Part shown: in pieces, positions 22,325 to 33,713 of the stretch
Numbering within the stretch: the first letter of the stretch is position 1
How the letters are laid out: each line of letters starts with the position of its first letter
Assembly (NCBI GenBank): GCA_033977485.1
Contig: CM066983.1
Location: 105,027,080 to 105,091,079 of the forward strand
Source: Hydrangea macrophylla
Lineage: Eukaryota > Streptophyta > Magnoliopsida > Cornales > Hydrangeaceae
DNA: 64,000 nt
Direction of reading: 5' to 3'
Notes under the pieces: generated by a model
What the model was told of the DNA's origin: nothing
The model's database searches: none
The model's input: only the letters and a program-made list of their open reading frames with translations
Position numbers and translations under genes: made by a program

Positions 22325-22998
22325 ATGGCCGCAAAAGGAACACGATCCAAGGGGATTTCCCAAGAGGCAGGCTCACGTGAGCCTCTCTTGGACCCTATCA
22401 TAGAGTCCGTTACTGAACCTGTTATAGATCCGGTCATCAGCTCGGTAGCAAGTCAGGCCGATTTATCTAATATGAGTAACCACTTGATGGGGATATTCAA
22501 CCAGCGCTTGGCTGAGATGTCCATCAAGACAGACCAAACCTTCACCCAAGTGGGTGAAATGCTCCGAGAAATGAGGAAATGGAAGGACCACCCGACGGAT
22601 GATCCTCCACAACTTTCTATCCCACCAACTTCCCTTTCTCGGGTTGGGTTGGGGGCAAGCCAGACTGCACCTTCTTCTTCCCAGAATGAAAAATATGTTA
22701 CACCACCAAGAAGGGATGGCAAAGAGATTTTAGGAGAAACTGGGAACCCACCCCGGGGAGCGGCCAGACCAAGCGTCACCATTACAGAACCAGGAATCGG
22801 TCTAAACGGACAGGATTCGGACCCACTTTGGGGAAGAATGAACCCGTTATTCGGAGACAATGTAGTCACCGAAGAAGAACAAATTTGGAATGAGAGAATC
22901 AGACTAGAGCCTGAGGCCGGTAGGAGAAGGGTTAATCCAGCCCAAACGGTGAGGGTTGACCGAGAACAGATCGCTGAAGTCATTAATCAAGACTTCGG
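22325..22998 (+). pseudogene. Tat gag, N-terminal fragment
   Basis: ATG at 22325 (MAAKGTRSKGISQEAGSREP), chosen because it is the first ATG after the PBS. A longer frame from 22241 begins inside the LTR. The product is hydrophilic, with a run of VTEPVIDPVIS, then MSNHLMGIFNQRLAEMSIKT (helical), a P/S-rich middle and an R-rich tail (EPEAGRRRVNPAQTVRVD). It lacks the capsid core, which sits in the pieces at 10859-11410 and 10114-10446. It is truncated at FGG by fusion to an inverted integrase fragment at 23004. Confidence 0.7.
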
Positions 22999-23003
22999 CG
23001 GCC

Positions 23004-23325
23004 GGTCTCCCTCGCCAAACGACTTATGTTTGACCCTTTTGTTGTATGCCCGAGTAACCCTATTCTTTTGTGCCTTGATACAATCCAAAGCTTTGAGACG
23101 AACGTCATCAAGCTCTTCCAACTCGGCCAACATTGCTTCGGTGTATTCACCTGATTCAAGGCCGAGTTGGAATGCTCGTCTTGTTGACCGGACGGTTACT
23201 TCCATAGGCAGCATTGCGTCATGACCGTAAGTCAGCATGAAAGGAGTTATGTTTGTTGCTGATCTTTTAGATGTCCGATATGCCCACAAAGCCTCAGATA
23301 ATAGCTCGTGCCATATCCTAGGATT
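23004..23325 (-). pseudogene. Tat integrase C-terminal fragment
   Basis: Copy of about 17843-18164. The minus strand reads RIWHELLSEALWAYRTSKRS, DAMLPMEVTVRSTRRAFQLG and NKRVKHKSFGEGD. It joins a PMD-gene fragment at GCCTTCCAC (23326-23334), a 9 nt word shared by both partners. Confidence 0.8.
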
Positions 23326-23847
23326 GCCTTCCACAAGTCCCTTTTCACCTCCACCAATCGGTCTACCCAAGAAATCCAATCAGGAGAAGGAATAGGCCAA
23401 TTCCTCAAAGGATTGGAAGGGGTGTACTGAGAACCCCAATCAAAGGAAGAAGAACGATAAAGTAATTCGTTATCATCTACAACTAAGGGAAAGTATGGGT
23501 CCAAAGAAGATGGAGGGAAAGAATCGAAGGAGGGACCAAGTCCCATTGAACCAGAAGATGAAGGGGTTAATACCTGAGGATTTATCAGCCCAGGAATAGT
23601 CTCAAGGGCTCGCTTAACGGCGGTAGCATTAGTTTTAACCACCGGCACAGTTTCAGTGGCAGTAGGAGAAGGAGAGGTGGCGCCGGCGGTTTGGGAAACA
23701 CTGGGAGCAGAAGAGGACGCCATGGAAATTTGAAAAGGAAAGAAAATATTTTCTCGAGAAAATATTAAGGCAAGAAAATAAGCATGGAATGGAAAATGAC
23801 AAGGGTAAGTGACTTATATAGATGACAGAAAGGGGTCATTATGATTT
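23326..23847 (-). pseudogene. Antisense PMD gene: N-terminal fragment plus its promoter
   Basis: Third partial copy of the start of the PMD gene (ATG at 23723 on the minus strand, reading MASSSAPSVSQ...KRDLWKA), followed at 23724-23847 by its upstream region with the TATA box. It matches the A allele (PTATETV) of 13655 rather than the T allele at 20741. Confidence 0.8.
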
Positions 23848-23853
23848 TACAAC

Positions 23854-23879
23854 TTAGTAAGGATAAGAAGCAACATCGG
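23854..23879 (+). repeat. 26 bp LTR scrap
   Basis: TTAGTAAGGATAAGAAGCAA and the following CATCGG match the LTR at 21515-21540. Six untemplated or untraced bases (TACAAC, 23848-23853) precede it. It ends in ATCGG (23875-23879), which is also the start of the next pol piece. It is one of the smallest recognisable blocks in the mosaic. Confidence 0.7.
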
Positions 23880-24033
23880 TTACCTCCAATTTTGTTCCCG
23901 ATGCGACTTGTGCTAGATTATCGGCCTCGTCATTATAGGCACGAGCAACGTGTTGGACCCTAACGTCATCAAACTCTCGTAATAATTGCAAGGCGATTGA
24001 GTTGAAAGGTAGCAACTCCCAACTCTTACACCT
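23875..24033 (-). pseudogene. Tat pol fragment (second RNase H)
   Basis: Copy of about 19001-19159, overlapping the piece at 8355-8480. The minus strand encodes IRCKSWELLPFNSIALQLLR and HVARAYNDEADNLAQVASGT. Confidence 0.8.
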
Positions 24034-24369
24034 GATCATCGAGCTTCGCGGGGGCCGATGCTAACTCATCCAGATTGATGTAATCGTCAAGTATTTCTTC
24101 CTGACACTCGTCGATGACTTCGGCCATACTAGCCGATGATGCTAATGCCTGCTTGTCCGCCAAAAATGCCTGCATCCTAGCCACACTGGCCTGTACGGCC
24201 TGTGCCCTTCTATGCTTCAGTAATAATTGGTTCTGGTCCATTGAAGGTATGTTCCTCGTCGTTATCAACCGGCGTAATCACAATGGATGGCCGGTCAAGT
24301 TGTCTGTATACCTGTATTAACTGGTTCTTCTGCTCCCTCACCATGGTGGCCGATTTGGGCCTTCCATTC
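24034..24369 (-). pseudogene. Unassigned Tat fragment, probably gag or gag-pol linker
   Basis: Present once in the window. The minus-strand frame encodes a helical, A/Q-rich stretch (LLLKHRRAQAVQASVARMQA, then FLADKQALASSASMAEVIDE) and an acidic one (CQEEILDDYINLDELASAP). Its position between pol and LTR pieces and similar base composition (CGGCC words) place it in the same family. No motif identifies it. It might also be another exon of the extra gene. Confidence 0.4.
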
Positions 24370-24788
24370 AGTCCTCGGCCTTATCCGTTAATGCCGAGGC
24401 GTCACTGATCTTTTCCGATATCGGCCTTATTTGTTGAGATCGATATCTATATTAGAGCCGTTTTGTCATTGCCGATATTAGGACTCAAATGGTAATAAAC
24501 CAATTTGGAATCGGTCCTATTTTACCGAAGTTAGGGCTGCAGTTGAGGCTACTCTGCTACTAGTCATACTAAGGTACTTCTCTGAGAACTTCATACCAAT
24601 TGGTCCTCGGTCTTGATACCGATATTCTTATTTGGAACGTATCATCTTTATCAGTCGCTTGATCAAATATCGGTCTTCCTGAGTCATCGGCCTTGTCCTC
24701 GTTCATCTGCCTACGTGGTCTGGTGATAACGTCCTGAGCCCACATGACCGTCACGTGCCCTGGGAAACCCTAATTTAGGGTGTAAACA
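24370..24788 (-). repeat. Element B LTR fragment (U3, outer right end)
   Basis: Reverse complement of about 21040-21458. It ends GGTGTAAACA, the true LTR terminus, and is followed by GATTT (24789-24793), identical to the five bases before 7968. Confidence 0.9.
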
Positions 24789-24895
24789 GATTTCATTTGA
24801 AAAGAAATTGCTAATTTATAGGAGAAAAACTTGGTATCAAAATTTCATAATCAGGCTGGTTCATTCATATATATATATATATATATATACTAGTA

Positions 24896-27000
24896 ATATA
24901 TTAGATAATTGTTGGAAAAGCCCTCAATTAACTCTCAAAAGTTTTAAACTCCAATTGGTTTGACCACTTTCTAAAAAGGACAAAAGGAATCTAATTCAAT
25001 ACTCACACGGTACAAGTGCATGCACCACAAAAAATCTCACATATTCCCCAGCCCTCACGCGCGCGCCTTTTGGTTTCAGCCACTCACACCGTGTGAGCGG
25101 CTGTACCATATAATGTCTATTTCGAAAATACATTTTTAAACTTTAAACCTCCATAACTTTTGATCTACAACTCTGTTTCTTACAAATTTTATACCGTTGG
25201 AACCGTGTCGACGAGAGCTACAAAACTAGTACCATTGTTGATACCTTTTGAGCAAAAGAAAAAAATTCTTATTTTTACATATTATGCTCCAAATGAACCT
25301 AATAAAATTTTTACATAATATTTATGTATGAGTTATTGAATTTTCACGTTATATTCACGTATGCCAAGTTGATATGATGTGAGGAAAAAAAAATCGAATG
25401 TTCACTTTGTTCTTAAGGAGAATTTTAGTGAAATTTCACAAGAATTTTGCATTTGTTTGGGTTGAAAAACTATGTTTTATAATTAATTTGTGAAATTTGA
25501 TTTTTTTTTAAACGAAATATGCATTGTTTAATATGAAAGGGAAAAAAAAAAGTGAAATTTCACTTGGCATATATGAATATTAAGTGAAATTTCACTGAAC
25601 TTGTACATGAATATTAAGTGAAATTTTACTTAAATTGACACTTGTGCGATTTTTTAACAAAGTAAGTATCAAATTAGATCTTAAACTATAGAGAGTTACT
25701 TCTAGCAACTTTTGGAATAGTTAGTGAATTTTCACTTGACCTACTAAGTGAAATCTCACTGAACGAGTACACAAATGTTAAGTTTAATTTCAAGTTTTTC
25801 AAGAAAAAGGCATGTACAGGTTCAGTGAATTTTCACTTAATATTTATGTATGCCAAATTTATATGTTTTGATATAAAAAAAATTAAAAAAAAGACAAATA
25901 GCAATAAAGTCATTGCTACCTCATTAAGGCTTAGTTTGGCCCCCATTTTGGTGCTTTTCCTTTTCTAAAACACAATTTCATGTTAATTCATTTGATAAAT
26001 AGTTTATGAGCTTTGCAAAAATCGAACTTAGGATTTTTTGGGGAGAGCTTTTCATATTTTTCATGTATTCAGTGAAATTTCACTTAATATTTTATGTATA
26101 TCAAGTGAAATTTCACTTAATATTTTATGTATATTAAGTGAAATTTCACTTATTATTTATGTATGTAAAAACATGAAAATCTTTTTTCTCACAACATATC
26201 AACAATAAAGTTAAAAAAATACAAATTTTAACAAGAATTTCTGCATTTGTTTTGGTTGAAAATTTGAGTTTTATAATTGATTATGAAATTTGCTTATTTT
26301 AACAAAATATGTATTGTTTAAAAAAAAAAAACAAATCACCATGCCAACATGAATATTTAGTGAAATTTCACTTAACTCATGAACATTAAGGCTTAGTTTG
26401 GCCCCCATTTTGGTGCTTCTTCTTTTTTAAAGCACAATTTCATGTTAATTCATTTGGTAACTAGTTTATGAGTTTTGCAAAAATTGAACTTAAGGCTTTT
26501 TTTGGAGAGCTTTTAAAAGCTCTAGAATTAAGTGAAATTTCACTTAATATTTTATGTATATCAAGTGAAATTTCACTTATAAAAACATGAAATTTTTTTT
26601 TCTCAAAACATATCAACAATGGTACTAGTTTTGTAGCTCTCGTCGACACGATTCCAACGGTATAAAATTTGCGAAAAATGGAGTTATAGGTCAAAAGTTA
26701 TGGATGTTTAAAGTTTAAAAACATTTTTCGAAATTAGAAATACTACAGTACGCTGCTCGCACGGTGCGAGCAGCCTATGGGCGAGTGGGCGAGCGTGGCG
26801 CGAGTGGGCGGGCGCGTGAGGAACGCGTGGGGCTGAAATCAAGCCCAAGATTATCTATGGTGCGTGCATTTATACCGTATGAGCACTGATTTAGATTCCT
26901 TTTGTCCTTTTTAACAAATGGTCAAACAAATTGGAATTTGAAACTTATGAGAGTTACTTTTAGGATTTTCTAATAATTCCCCCTAATATAATACGTGCGT
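24896..27000. mobile_element. Foldback / Mutator-like element with long terminal inverted repeats
   Basis: The two ends are long inverted repeats of roughly 350-400 bp (about 24903-25260 and 26590-26995). Shared blocks include CAAATTTTATACCGTTGGAA against its complement, GTCGACGAGAGCTACAAAAC against its complement, and AAAAAGGACAAAAGGAATCT against its complement. Inside, the palindrome AGTGAAATTTCACT and its half AAATTTCACT recur more than a dozen times between 25390 and 26580, as do two diverged copies of GGCTTAGTTTGGCCCCCATT. No transposase is encoded. Exact ends and the target duplication are unclear because the flanks are AT-rich. Confidence 0.7.
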
Positions 27001-28109
27001 TGCACGTAGTTGGTGCTCATATTGTTAAAATAGTTATTAAAGACAAAGTTTCCTTTTTTAGAATTGCAACTACTATGAGTAAAAATAAGTAAAAATAAAA
27101 GTTTAGTCATAACTCAAAAGTAAGTTGATTGAAATAGTGCTATGGACTAAAAATTAAGGCAATTGGAATACTAAGAAGGAGAAATAAAAAGTACAATTAA
27201 TAAAAGTACAGAACCATGAATATGATTTGTAATAAGATCATCACAATGAGCCAAATTTAAAATTTTATTTGTCACTCATAATTATGTATATGTGATTGAT
27301 GAATAATTGAGTGTAAGCAAGAAGGAAAAAATATGTTATTCTCACAGAAGAAAGCAATATAAAATACTTGTTTATTATAGCATAAATTTGGAAATATCCT
27401 CTAGTAAAGAAACTCTAAAAACAATAGCAAAATATTTATATATATATATTCAAAATTTATTCCTTTTCAATTTTAATTTTATTCTTCACGGCGCGTTTCT
27501 TCTTTTCTATCACCTTTCTCTGATCTTTGTTTCCTTTTCTTGTAACTTTGGATGTTTTTATTGTCTTCAATAACAATAGGTCCCAAGTCTTCCACCCGTT
27601 CAAGTGATTGAACAATGATTCGTTTATTTGGTGTGAAATCTTTGCCATTTGTCGGTAATTTGAAGTAAATTTTCAATCACCATATATAAATACTACTTAT
27701 TCAATACTTGATTTTTTAATGAACTAATTCATTTTTTTATACAATTAAAAATATGTATTAATAGAGAGGGAAAAAAAAAGCTATACAACACAATAGCATA
27801 ATTGTCTTTTGGACAATTAAAATCACTTTTGTTTGATGTAACTAACCATCAGGCCCTATATTGATCTTCTTGATGTTTTGGATTTGTAAAAGCAAATCTT
27901 ATAAGATTGTTAGAGATTATTGCATGAGTTACCATGTGATCCTAGGTATAGAAAAGGACACTCCTACACTGTTTGTTGTCCAAGTTTAAACATTCACACT
28001 TCATTGGATAATGTTATGATTCTTAAATGTGGTGTTCAATTACTCTAAATGTTATAGCACTTGATGACTAATGTGAAGATCTTAAATAAATAAATACTTT
28101 CTTTGGATT
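27001..28109. other. Element A internal DNA, nothing recognised
   Basis: Begins with ATACGTGCGTTGCACGTA, a palindromic word next to the foldback element. The rest is AT-rich without believable ORFs or repeats. Confidence 0.5.
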
Positions 28110-29480
28110 GATAAAAGGGTTAACTACATTTTACCCCCCATGGTTAGGCCTAATTTCACTTTTCCCTCCCTGTGCTTCAAAAGTGGATATTTAACCCTTG
28201 TGGTTTTGGATGAAGTGAAACTGTTAAGATTTCCCTCAAAACTAATGAAAAATCTAAAATTTGCCAAAAATATTAGTCCTGGATGAATTCTACATATTAC
28301 ACTTAAAACAATATTATAAGACTCCAATAGCAATTACCTCAAAATTGATAAAAAAAAATCTAAAATTGACCAAAAATATTTAGCCCTAGATTAATTCAAT
28401 AAAGGCGAGCCTAGGTAAAAATATCATACTATTTGAATTCCAACATAATATACTGGATGCTCTAAATTATTTAACTATATAAAAGATGAATTCCAATGAA
28501 GACGAGCCTAGGTGAAAATGTCACGTTAGTTGAATTTCCAACATAACATACTGGCTATTTTAAATTATTAACTTTATAAAATGGTCCGCATAAATAACGT
28601 ATTACAGTTCAAACAATAGAAGATTCAAATAGCAATTAACACCTATACATGTTTTAGTGATAAAAAGAAAAGAAAAAAAAAGGTACATTTTTGGACTAAA
28701 GTGAAACTGCTAAGATTTACCTCAAAAATGATGAAAAATCTAAAATTGGCCAAAAATATTAACCTTAGATGAATTCAATGAAGGCGAGCCTAGGTGAAAA
28801 TGTCATGCTAGCTATTTAAGTTTTCAACTTATTACAGTTAAACAATAGAAGACTACGCTATTCGAATTTTTAACATAACATATTGACTGCTCTAAATTAT
28901 TAACTTTATAAAATGGTCCGTATAACAAACAATAGAAGACTCAAATAGCAATTAAAACCTATACAAGTTTGAGTGATGAAAGAAAAGAAAAAGGTACATT
29001 TTTCGACTAAAGTGAAACTGCTAAAATTTACCTCAAAGGTAATGAAAAATCTAAAATTGGCCAAAAATATGAGCCCTAGATGAATTCGATGAAGGCGAGC
29101 CTACGTGAAAATGTCACACTATTTAAATTTCCAACGTATTACAATTAAACAATAGAAGACTCAAATAGCAGCTAAAACCTATACAAATTTGAGTGATAAA
29201 ATAAAAGAAACAAGGTATCAATTGAAAATGTCATGCTAATTGAATTCCAACATAATATACTGGTTGCTCTAAATTATAAACTCTATACAAGATGAATTCC
29301 AATGAAGACTCAAATTGGCTGCCACGCTATTTCAATTTTTAACATACCATATTGGCGCTTTAAATTATTAACTTTATAAAATGGTTCGTATAAATAACGT
29401 ATTACAGTTAAAACAATAGAAGACTCAAATAGCAATTAAAAAGTAAACAAATTTGAGTGATAAAAGAAAAGAAAATAGGT
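28110..29480. repeat. Diverged tandem repeats (unit ~300 bp) and a dispersed repeat
   Basis: The word GAAACTGCTAAGATTTACCT with the following AATCTAAAATTGGCCAAAAA recurs near 28218, 28702 and 29011. GATGAATTCNATGAAGGCGA, GGTGAAAATGTCA and TAAATTATTAACTTTATAAA recur with it. The last two copies are about 309 bp apart and the others are degenerate. The leading piece (28110-28250, GGGTTAACTACATTTTACCC...) is also present inverted inside the small element at 52385-52505, so it belongs to a dispersed family. Confidence 0.65.
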
Positions 29481-30995
29481 ACAGAAAGGAAAATAGGTAC
29501 CTTTGCCTAGCCGTAGATGTACTATCACGTTTGGTCTTGTATTGACATATTGAATGTTAGTAAAGAAATTTTCCTTCTCCTCAATATTTTCTTTAAGCAG
29601 TTTCTTCAGTTTTTTTCCCTTCTCACTAAATCTATAAATCAAATATACCCTTAACTTACTAAATCTATAAATCAAATATACCCTTAACTTAAAATAGGGT
29701 GTTATAATTCGGTAATAGAACATGATCATTAATAAACAATTGTTTGTGATATAATATACTACATATAATTAGATATTTTGCTATCCAAGGTTAGGTTATT
29801 TAACTAAGGTCAATTTTAGTCGATTAGAGTTGTGACAAGTGTTACTCGGTCTGTGTTCAAAACACAGGTGTTTCGATTAGATTTTTAATCACACGGGTAG
29901 TTTTGGGTTGCTATTTAGACTCGTAAAATTTTATAGTTTGTATTTTCAATTTACTCAAATGATTCTTTGACTTTATTGTAAGGTTATTATAGGAAATTCA
30001 TTAAACTTTGTAATTGATTTTTAAAAATAGACACTTATTTTAGGACATCCAAAAAAGAAAACGTCCACACTTATTTTGGGACAAATGGAGTAATAAGAAA
30101 GCAAATATTAGGAACTTCAGACAAAGGAGGAAAATAGAGTCCATTAAGGGAAAAAAAAAATAGAAGAAGAAAGTAGGACTAATGTTTTATTAGTACTCAC
30201 TCATTAGAAGTAGTTGGGCAAAAAAAAAAAAAAAAAAAACAATCGAAGAACAAAACAATATGCCTTATGGTTTATTAGGGCTCATTAGAACTAACAGACT
30301 GGAAAAAAAATAAAAATAAAAATAAAAAATTGTAAAACATTTAAGGGGCTGGTATACTTAGATTACAAATTTCTAATATACATAGATAGATGATTACAAA
30401 TTTTTGATATACATAGATATATTATAGTTGTAGATATGTGAGAAAAAATTATAATAAACGTATAATTATTAGGTGGGATGGGCCAACATTGGAAAAAAAA
30501 AAATAGGAATCAAAAGATGGTAGGAAAAGGAACAAAAATGAAATCGTGTAATCTAGTAGCTGAGTATCAGTTGGGTTCTTATATTTCAAAAAGTCAATTA
30601 ATAATTTTTTTAGTAGTTTACAACTTACACAGAAGTTTAATTTCTAACTTGATGGAAGAATGAGTACCAAAAAAAAAATCCAAATTCTTCTTCTTAGGGG
30701 CCATACTAACAACTCTTCGTCTCCAATAAACAAAAGTTTTTATAGTTTTAATCTAATTAGTATGAATCTCATGGACCACCATCTAATATATTTGAGTAAC
30801 AAATAAAATTTTTTGTCAAAAAAATGTGCTTCTTTTAGATATGCTGTAGAATGTAGTGGGTTTAGCATTTCTCTCCATATATATATATATATATATATAG
30901 ATATCCACTAGAATGGTTGAGTATCAGCTAAGTAAAAAAATTAATATGTTCTAGAGAAGCTTTTACTTTGAAATTCACAATTGTCATTGAATAAG
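29481..30995. other. Element A internal DNA, nothing recognised
   Basis: AT-rich. A direct repeat of about 33 bp (TTAACTTACTAAATCTATAA type, AAATATACCC) lies near 29640-29695, an A-run at 30221-30239 and an (AT)n run near 30880. No gene seen. Confidence 0.5.
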
Positions 30996-31145
30996 TCTTT
31001 GGGCACAAACAAATCTCACAAACACAATCTACAAATACCACAATGTGTCTATCTCTCCCCTGGTGGGTCCATTGACACTATGGGGTCCACAGAGGAGAGG
31101 GCTAGATACATTGTAGTGTTTGTGGACCGTGTTTGTGCCCAAAGA
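30996..31145. mobile_element. Short hairpin MITE
   Basis: 150 bp with inverted ends TCTTTGGGCACAAAC / GTTTGTGCCCAAAGA. Inner complementary blocks include CACAATGTGTCTA and TGGGTCCAT / ATGGGGTCCACA. No clean target duplication. Confidence 0.6.
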
Positions 31146-31507
31146 TTGAGGGTGTATTTGATAACCCAATTTAGTGCAGAAAATGAAAAGTTATAGCACT
31201 TATTCTTTTTCAGTGCGTTTGATAATGTACCTCTTAAATGAGAAGATAATGAAATTTTTTTACTGAAAATAATCACTGAATGAATTCTATTTCAATACTT
31301 GAAACACTGTTTTCATTATTGCAATTTCAATCATTTAAAATTTACAGTACTTAAAATTTAGTACTTAATTTTCAGTTTTATCAAACAGACCTTTACTCTC
31401 ATTGTCATTATCCTAACAAAAAATTAGGTTAGCCTAACGCAATCCAATAGCCATTCACGTATTAAGATTGATTTCTTTCCATGCAAATAAAAAAGATAAA
31501 TAAAGAA

Positions 31508-31682
31508 GGGTTTTGTTAACATGTGTGTTTTTTAGGGTGTATGTTAAGATTTCAAAAGTGGAAAAATAAGGGAGACAAACACTGAACCACACACCGAACA
31601 CTGAAGCCCACAATGTACCCCTTATTTATTTCCACTTTCAGAATTTTAACATATGCCCTTAGCGCACATGTTAGCAAAACCC
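31508..31682. mobile_element. Short MITE with GGGTTTTG ends
   Basis: The left end GGGTTTTGTTAACATGTG is inverted at the right as CACATGTTAGCAAAACCC. A second complementary block, AAAGTGGAAATAA type, lies inside. The flanks AATAAAGAA and ATAAAAGAA are a possible imperfect 9 bp target duplication (Mutator-like length). Confidence 0.65.
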
Positions 31683-33158
31683 ATAAAAGAAAGGTAAGAC
31701 AAGAGTTTAGTTTGGAGGGAAGAAAACAGAATAATGAACAAAAGCTAAATTCTTAATTGTACTGCAAGTTAGTAAATAAATCCAATTTACTATTCTAGCG
31801 AAAAAGAAAGAAAAAGATCCAAATTACTAATCTCTAAAACAAAGTAAATATATATAAATACATACCTACAAGTTTAGCTCAAGTCAGTGCGCAAAGCTAT
31901 GAAGCAACAATTGGAACAAAAAACATAAAAAAAAAAAAAAAAATTTAAAACAAACTTTGGTGATTATGATGTCAATTCCTAATCATAGAAGTCTACTAAA
32001 CTAAAAATCCCAAACCAAAATCAAGGTGAATGTTAGATTAATGGATGTCAATTCCTAATCATAGAAGTGTACTAAAAAAGGAGGAAAAAATTAATTTCAG
32101 GTCCAACGTGAGTCAATTTTTCTTCTTTTGAGGCCACTGACTATATAGTAATTGTGAAGAAAAAAAATACTTTAATATTGTTATTTTTTTAGTACTTTTT
32201 TTTATAACACTTTAATGTTTTTATTAAATTGTACTATTATAGGACTTTTGATTTATAGACGGACCAGAAAAAAAAATGGCATACCAAATTTATTAAAACT
32301 TTATCAAAAAATCACTTGAGCAAAAGTACTACACCGATTGAAAAAGCTCGAAACACTTAAGGGGATCGATGCTGAACCAAATTTTGAGATATAAATTTGA
32401 GATCCATACCATTATTTCACAGAAAATATATATGTAGTTCCCCAGGTAGTAAATACTATTCCTAACTATTTTACTATTTCATCTTATTTTCTTGAATAAT
32501 GCTATGCTTCCTAAATTTTGTAATCCAAATTTTTCAAAAACACGTGTGGCAGTGAAATTCGATTGATTTTAAGTGGGGGATTTTGAAGTGATCCCACCAT
32601 TATTAAAAGTAGTCCTGCTACCACATGAGTTTATGAACCATTTGGAATACAAAATTTGATAAGCATGGCATTACTCTATATATCTTCTTTCTTTTTTGTT
32701 TCTTTTCTTCACTGTAATTAAGCTTATGTTATATAAGTGGTAGTTTTTTTTTTCTTTACAAGTGTGCTAAACTGTGCGCATAAGTCATATATATATATAT
32801 ATACACACATAAAAGGTAAATATGACGTTGTATTAAATTTGATGATTAATGTGGTGTTTGTATATGTATATATATTTATATATATTAATATAAAAACAAA
32901 ACCAATATGAGACAATCCTAAAAGAGTAGTACTATGCTTCTCAAATTCTATCCTAAAAGTGATTCTTAAATGATGTGACAATGGGGTCATTCCTAATGTT
33001 GTTATTAAATTGTACTATTGTAGGACTCTTATGGCGGACAAAAAAAATGGTATACTAAACTTAATAAAACTCTAAAAAAAAATCACTTAAGCAAAAGTGC
33101 ACCTATTAATAAAAGTTCAAAACACTTAAGACCATCGGTGCACTTATATATATTATAG

Positions 33159-33190
<32 letters not shown>

Positions 33191-33693
33191 ATAACCATAT
33201 TGCTAAGATCCAAACTGCCCTATTGCAAGCCTAGTCCAACCAATCATTCCCTCTGTCCAATAATAACATGGACCAGTCAAGCTCTTGATTTTGTCAAGAT
33301 GTGGAATTGATGTCATAAATTAAGCATTTCCTCTTTATAGCATGAGAGAATGCATTCTCTCATCCCCATATGGCAAGCCGAGAATTGAGGAAAGAAAATA
33401 GAACAAAAATGCTTTTGTAATATCTCAATTATAGTACCAGTGAACATGGCCTGACATGCAATTGTAACAGTGTGTATGAAATATATATACATATATATAT
33501 ATATATATATTTGAGATCTTGACCTTTGCTCATCATGATGGATAGCAATAAAAAGGGTGGTTTGGTAGACTTATCTCTCTATCGAGGAAGCAGCCGAGCA
33601 GTTGATTAGATTCACCATGGATTTTTTCCCTCTTCGAGCGTATTCTCGACGAGTTTTAATGAATTTGGTGAGAAACATAGCAATAAAGTGTCG
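31683..33693. other. Element A internal DNA (5' part) with a diverged duplicate
   Basis: No gene. A ~150 bp segment near 32215-32370 (ATTAAATTGTACTATTATAG, AATCACTTGAGCAAAAGT, CGAAACACTTAAG) is repeated, diverged, near 33000-33150. (AT)n or TATATG microsatellites lie at about 32788, 33155-33195 and 33480-33512. The stretch next to the PBS (33540-33690) would be the 5' leader of element A. Confidence 0.5.
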
Positions 33694-33711
33694 TTCCCAC
33701 AGACGGTGCCA
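33694..33711 (-). promoter_or_regulatory. Primer binding site of element A
   Basis: Minus strand TGGCACCGTCTGTGGGAA, two bases inside the LTR. It matches the complement of a plant tRNA-Lys 3' end as I recall it, with one mismatch (A for G). Confidence 0.65.
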
Positions 33712-33713
33712 AC

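Larger units (their letters stand above)
7968..24788 (-). mobile_element. Element B: scrambled Tat-lineage Ty3/gypsy retrotransposon
   Basis: The block starts TGTTGGCAAT and ends GGTGTAAACA, the two termini of one LTR family seen complete at 21040-22292 (reverse-complement orientation). Both sides carry GATTT (7963-7967 and 24789-24793), a perfect 5 bp target-site duplication. The ends therefore look like a normal minus-strand integration. The inside is not collinear. Pieces of LTR, gag, pol and an antisense PMD gene alternate in orientation and recur two to four times. The Tat assignment rests on RNase H followed by a second, archaeal-type RNase H (DGSKNDDGAGAG motif), the integrase, and the extra antisense ORF between pol and the 3' LTR. 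No complete gag-pol is present, so this copy cannot be autonomous. Misassembly is the main alternative for the interior, but not for the matched ends. Confidence 0.8.
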
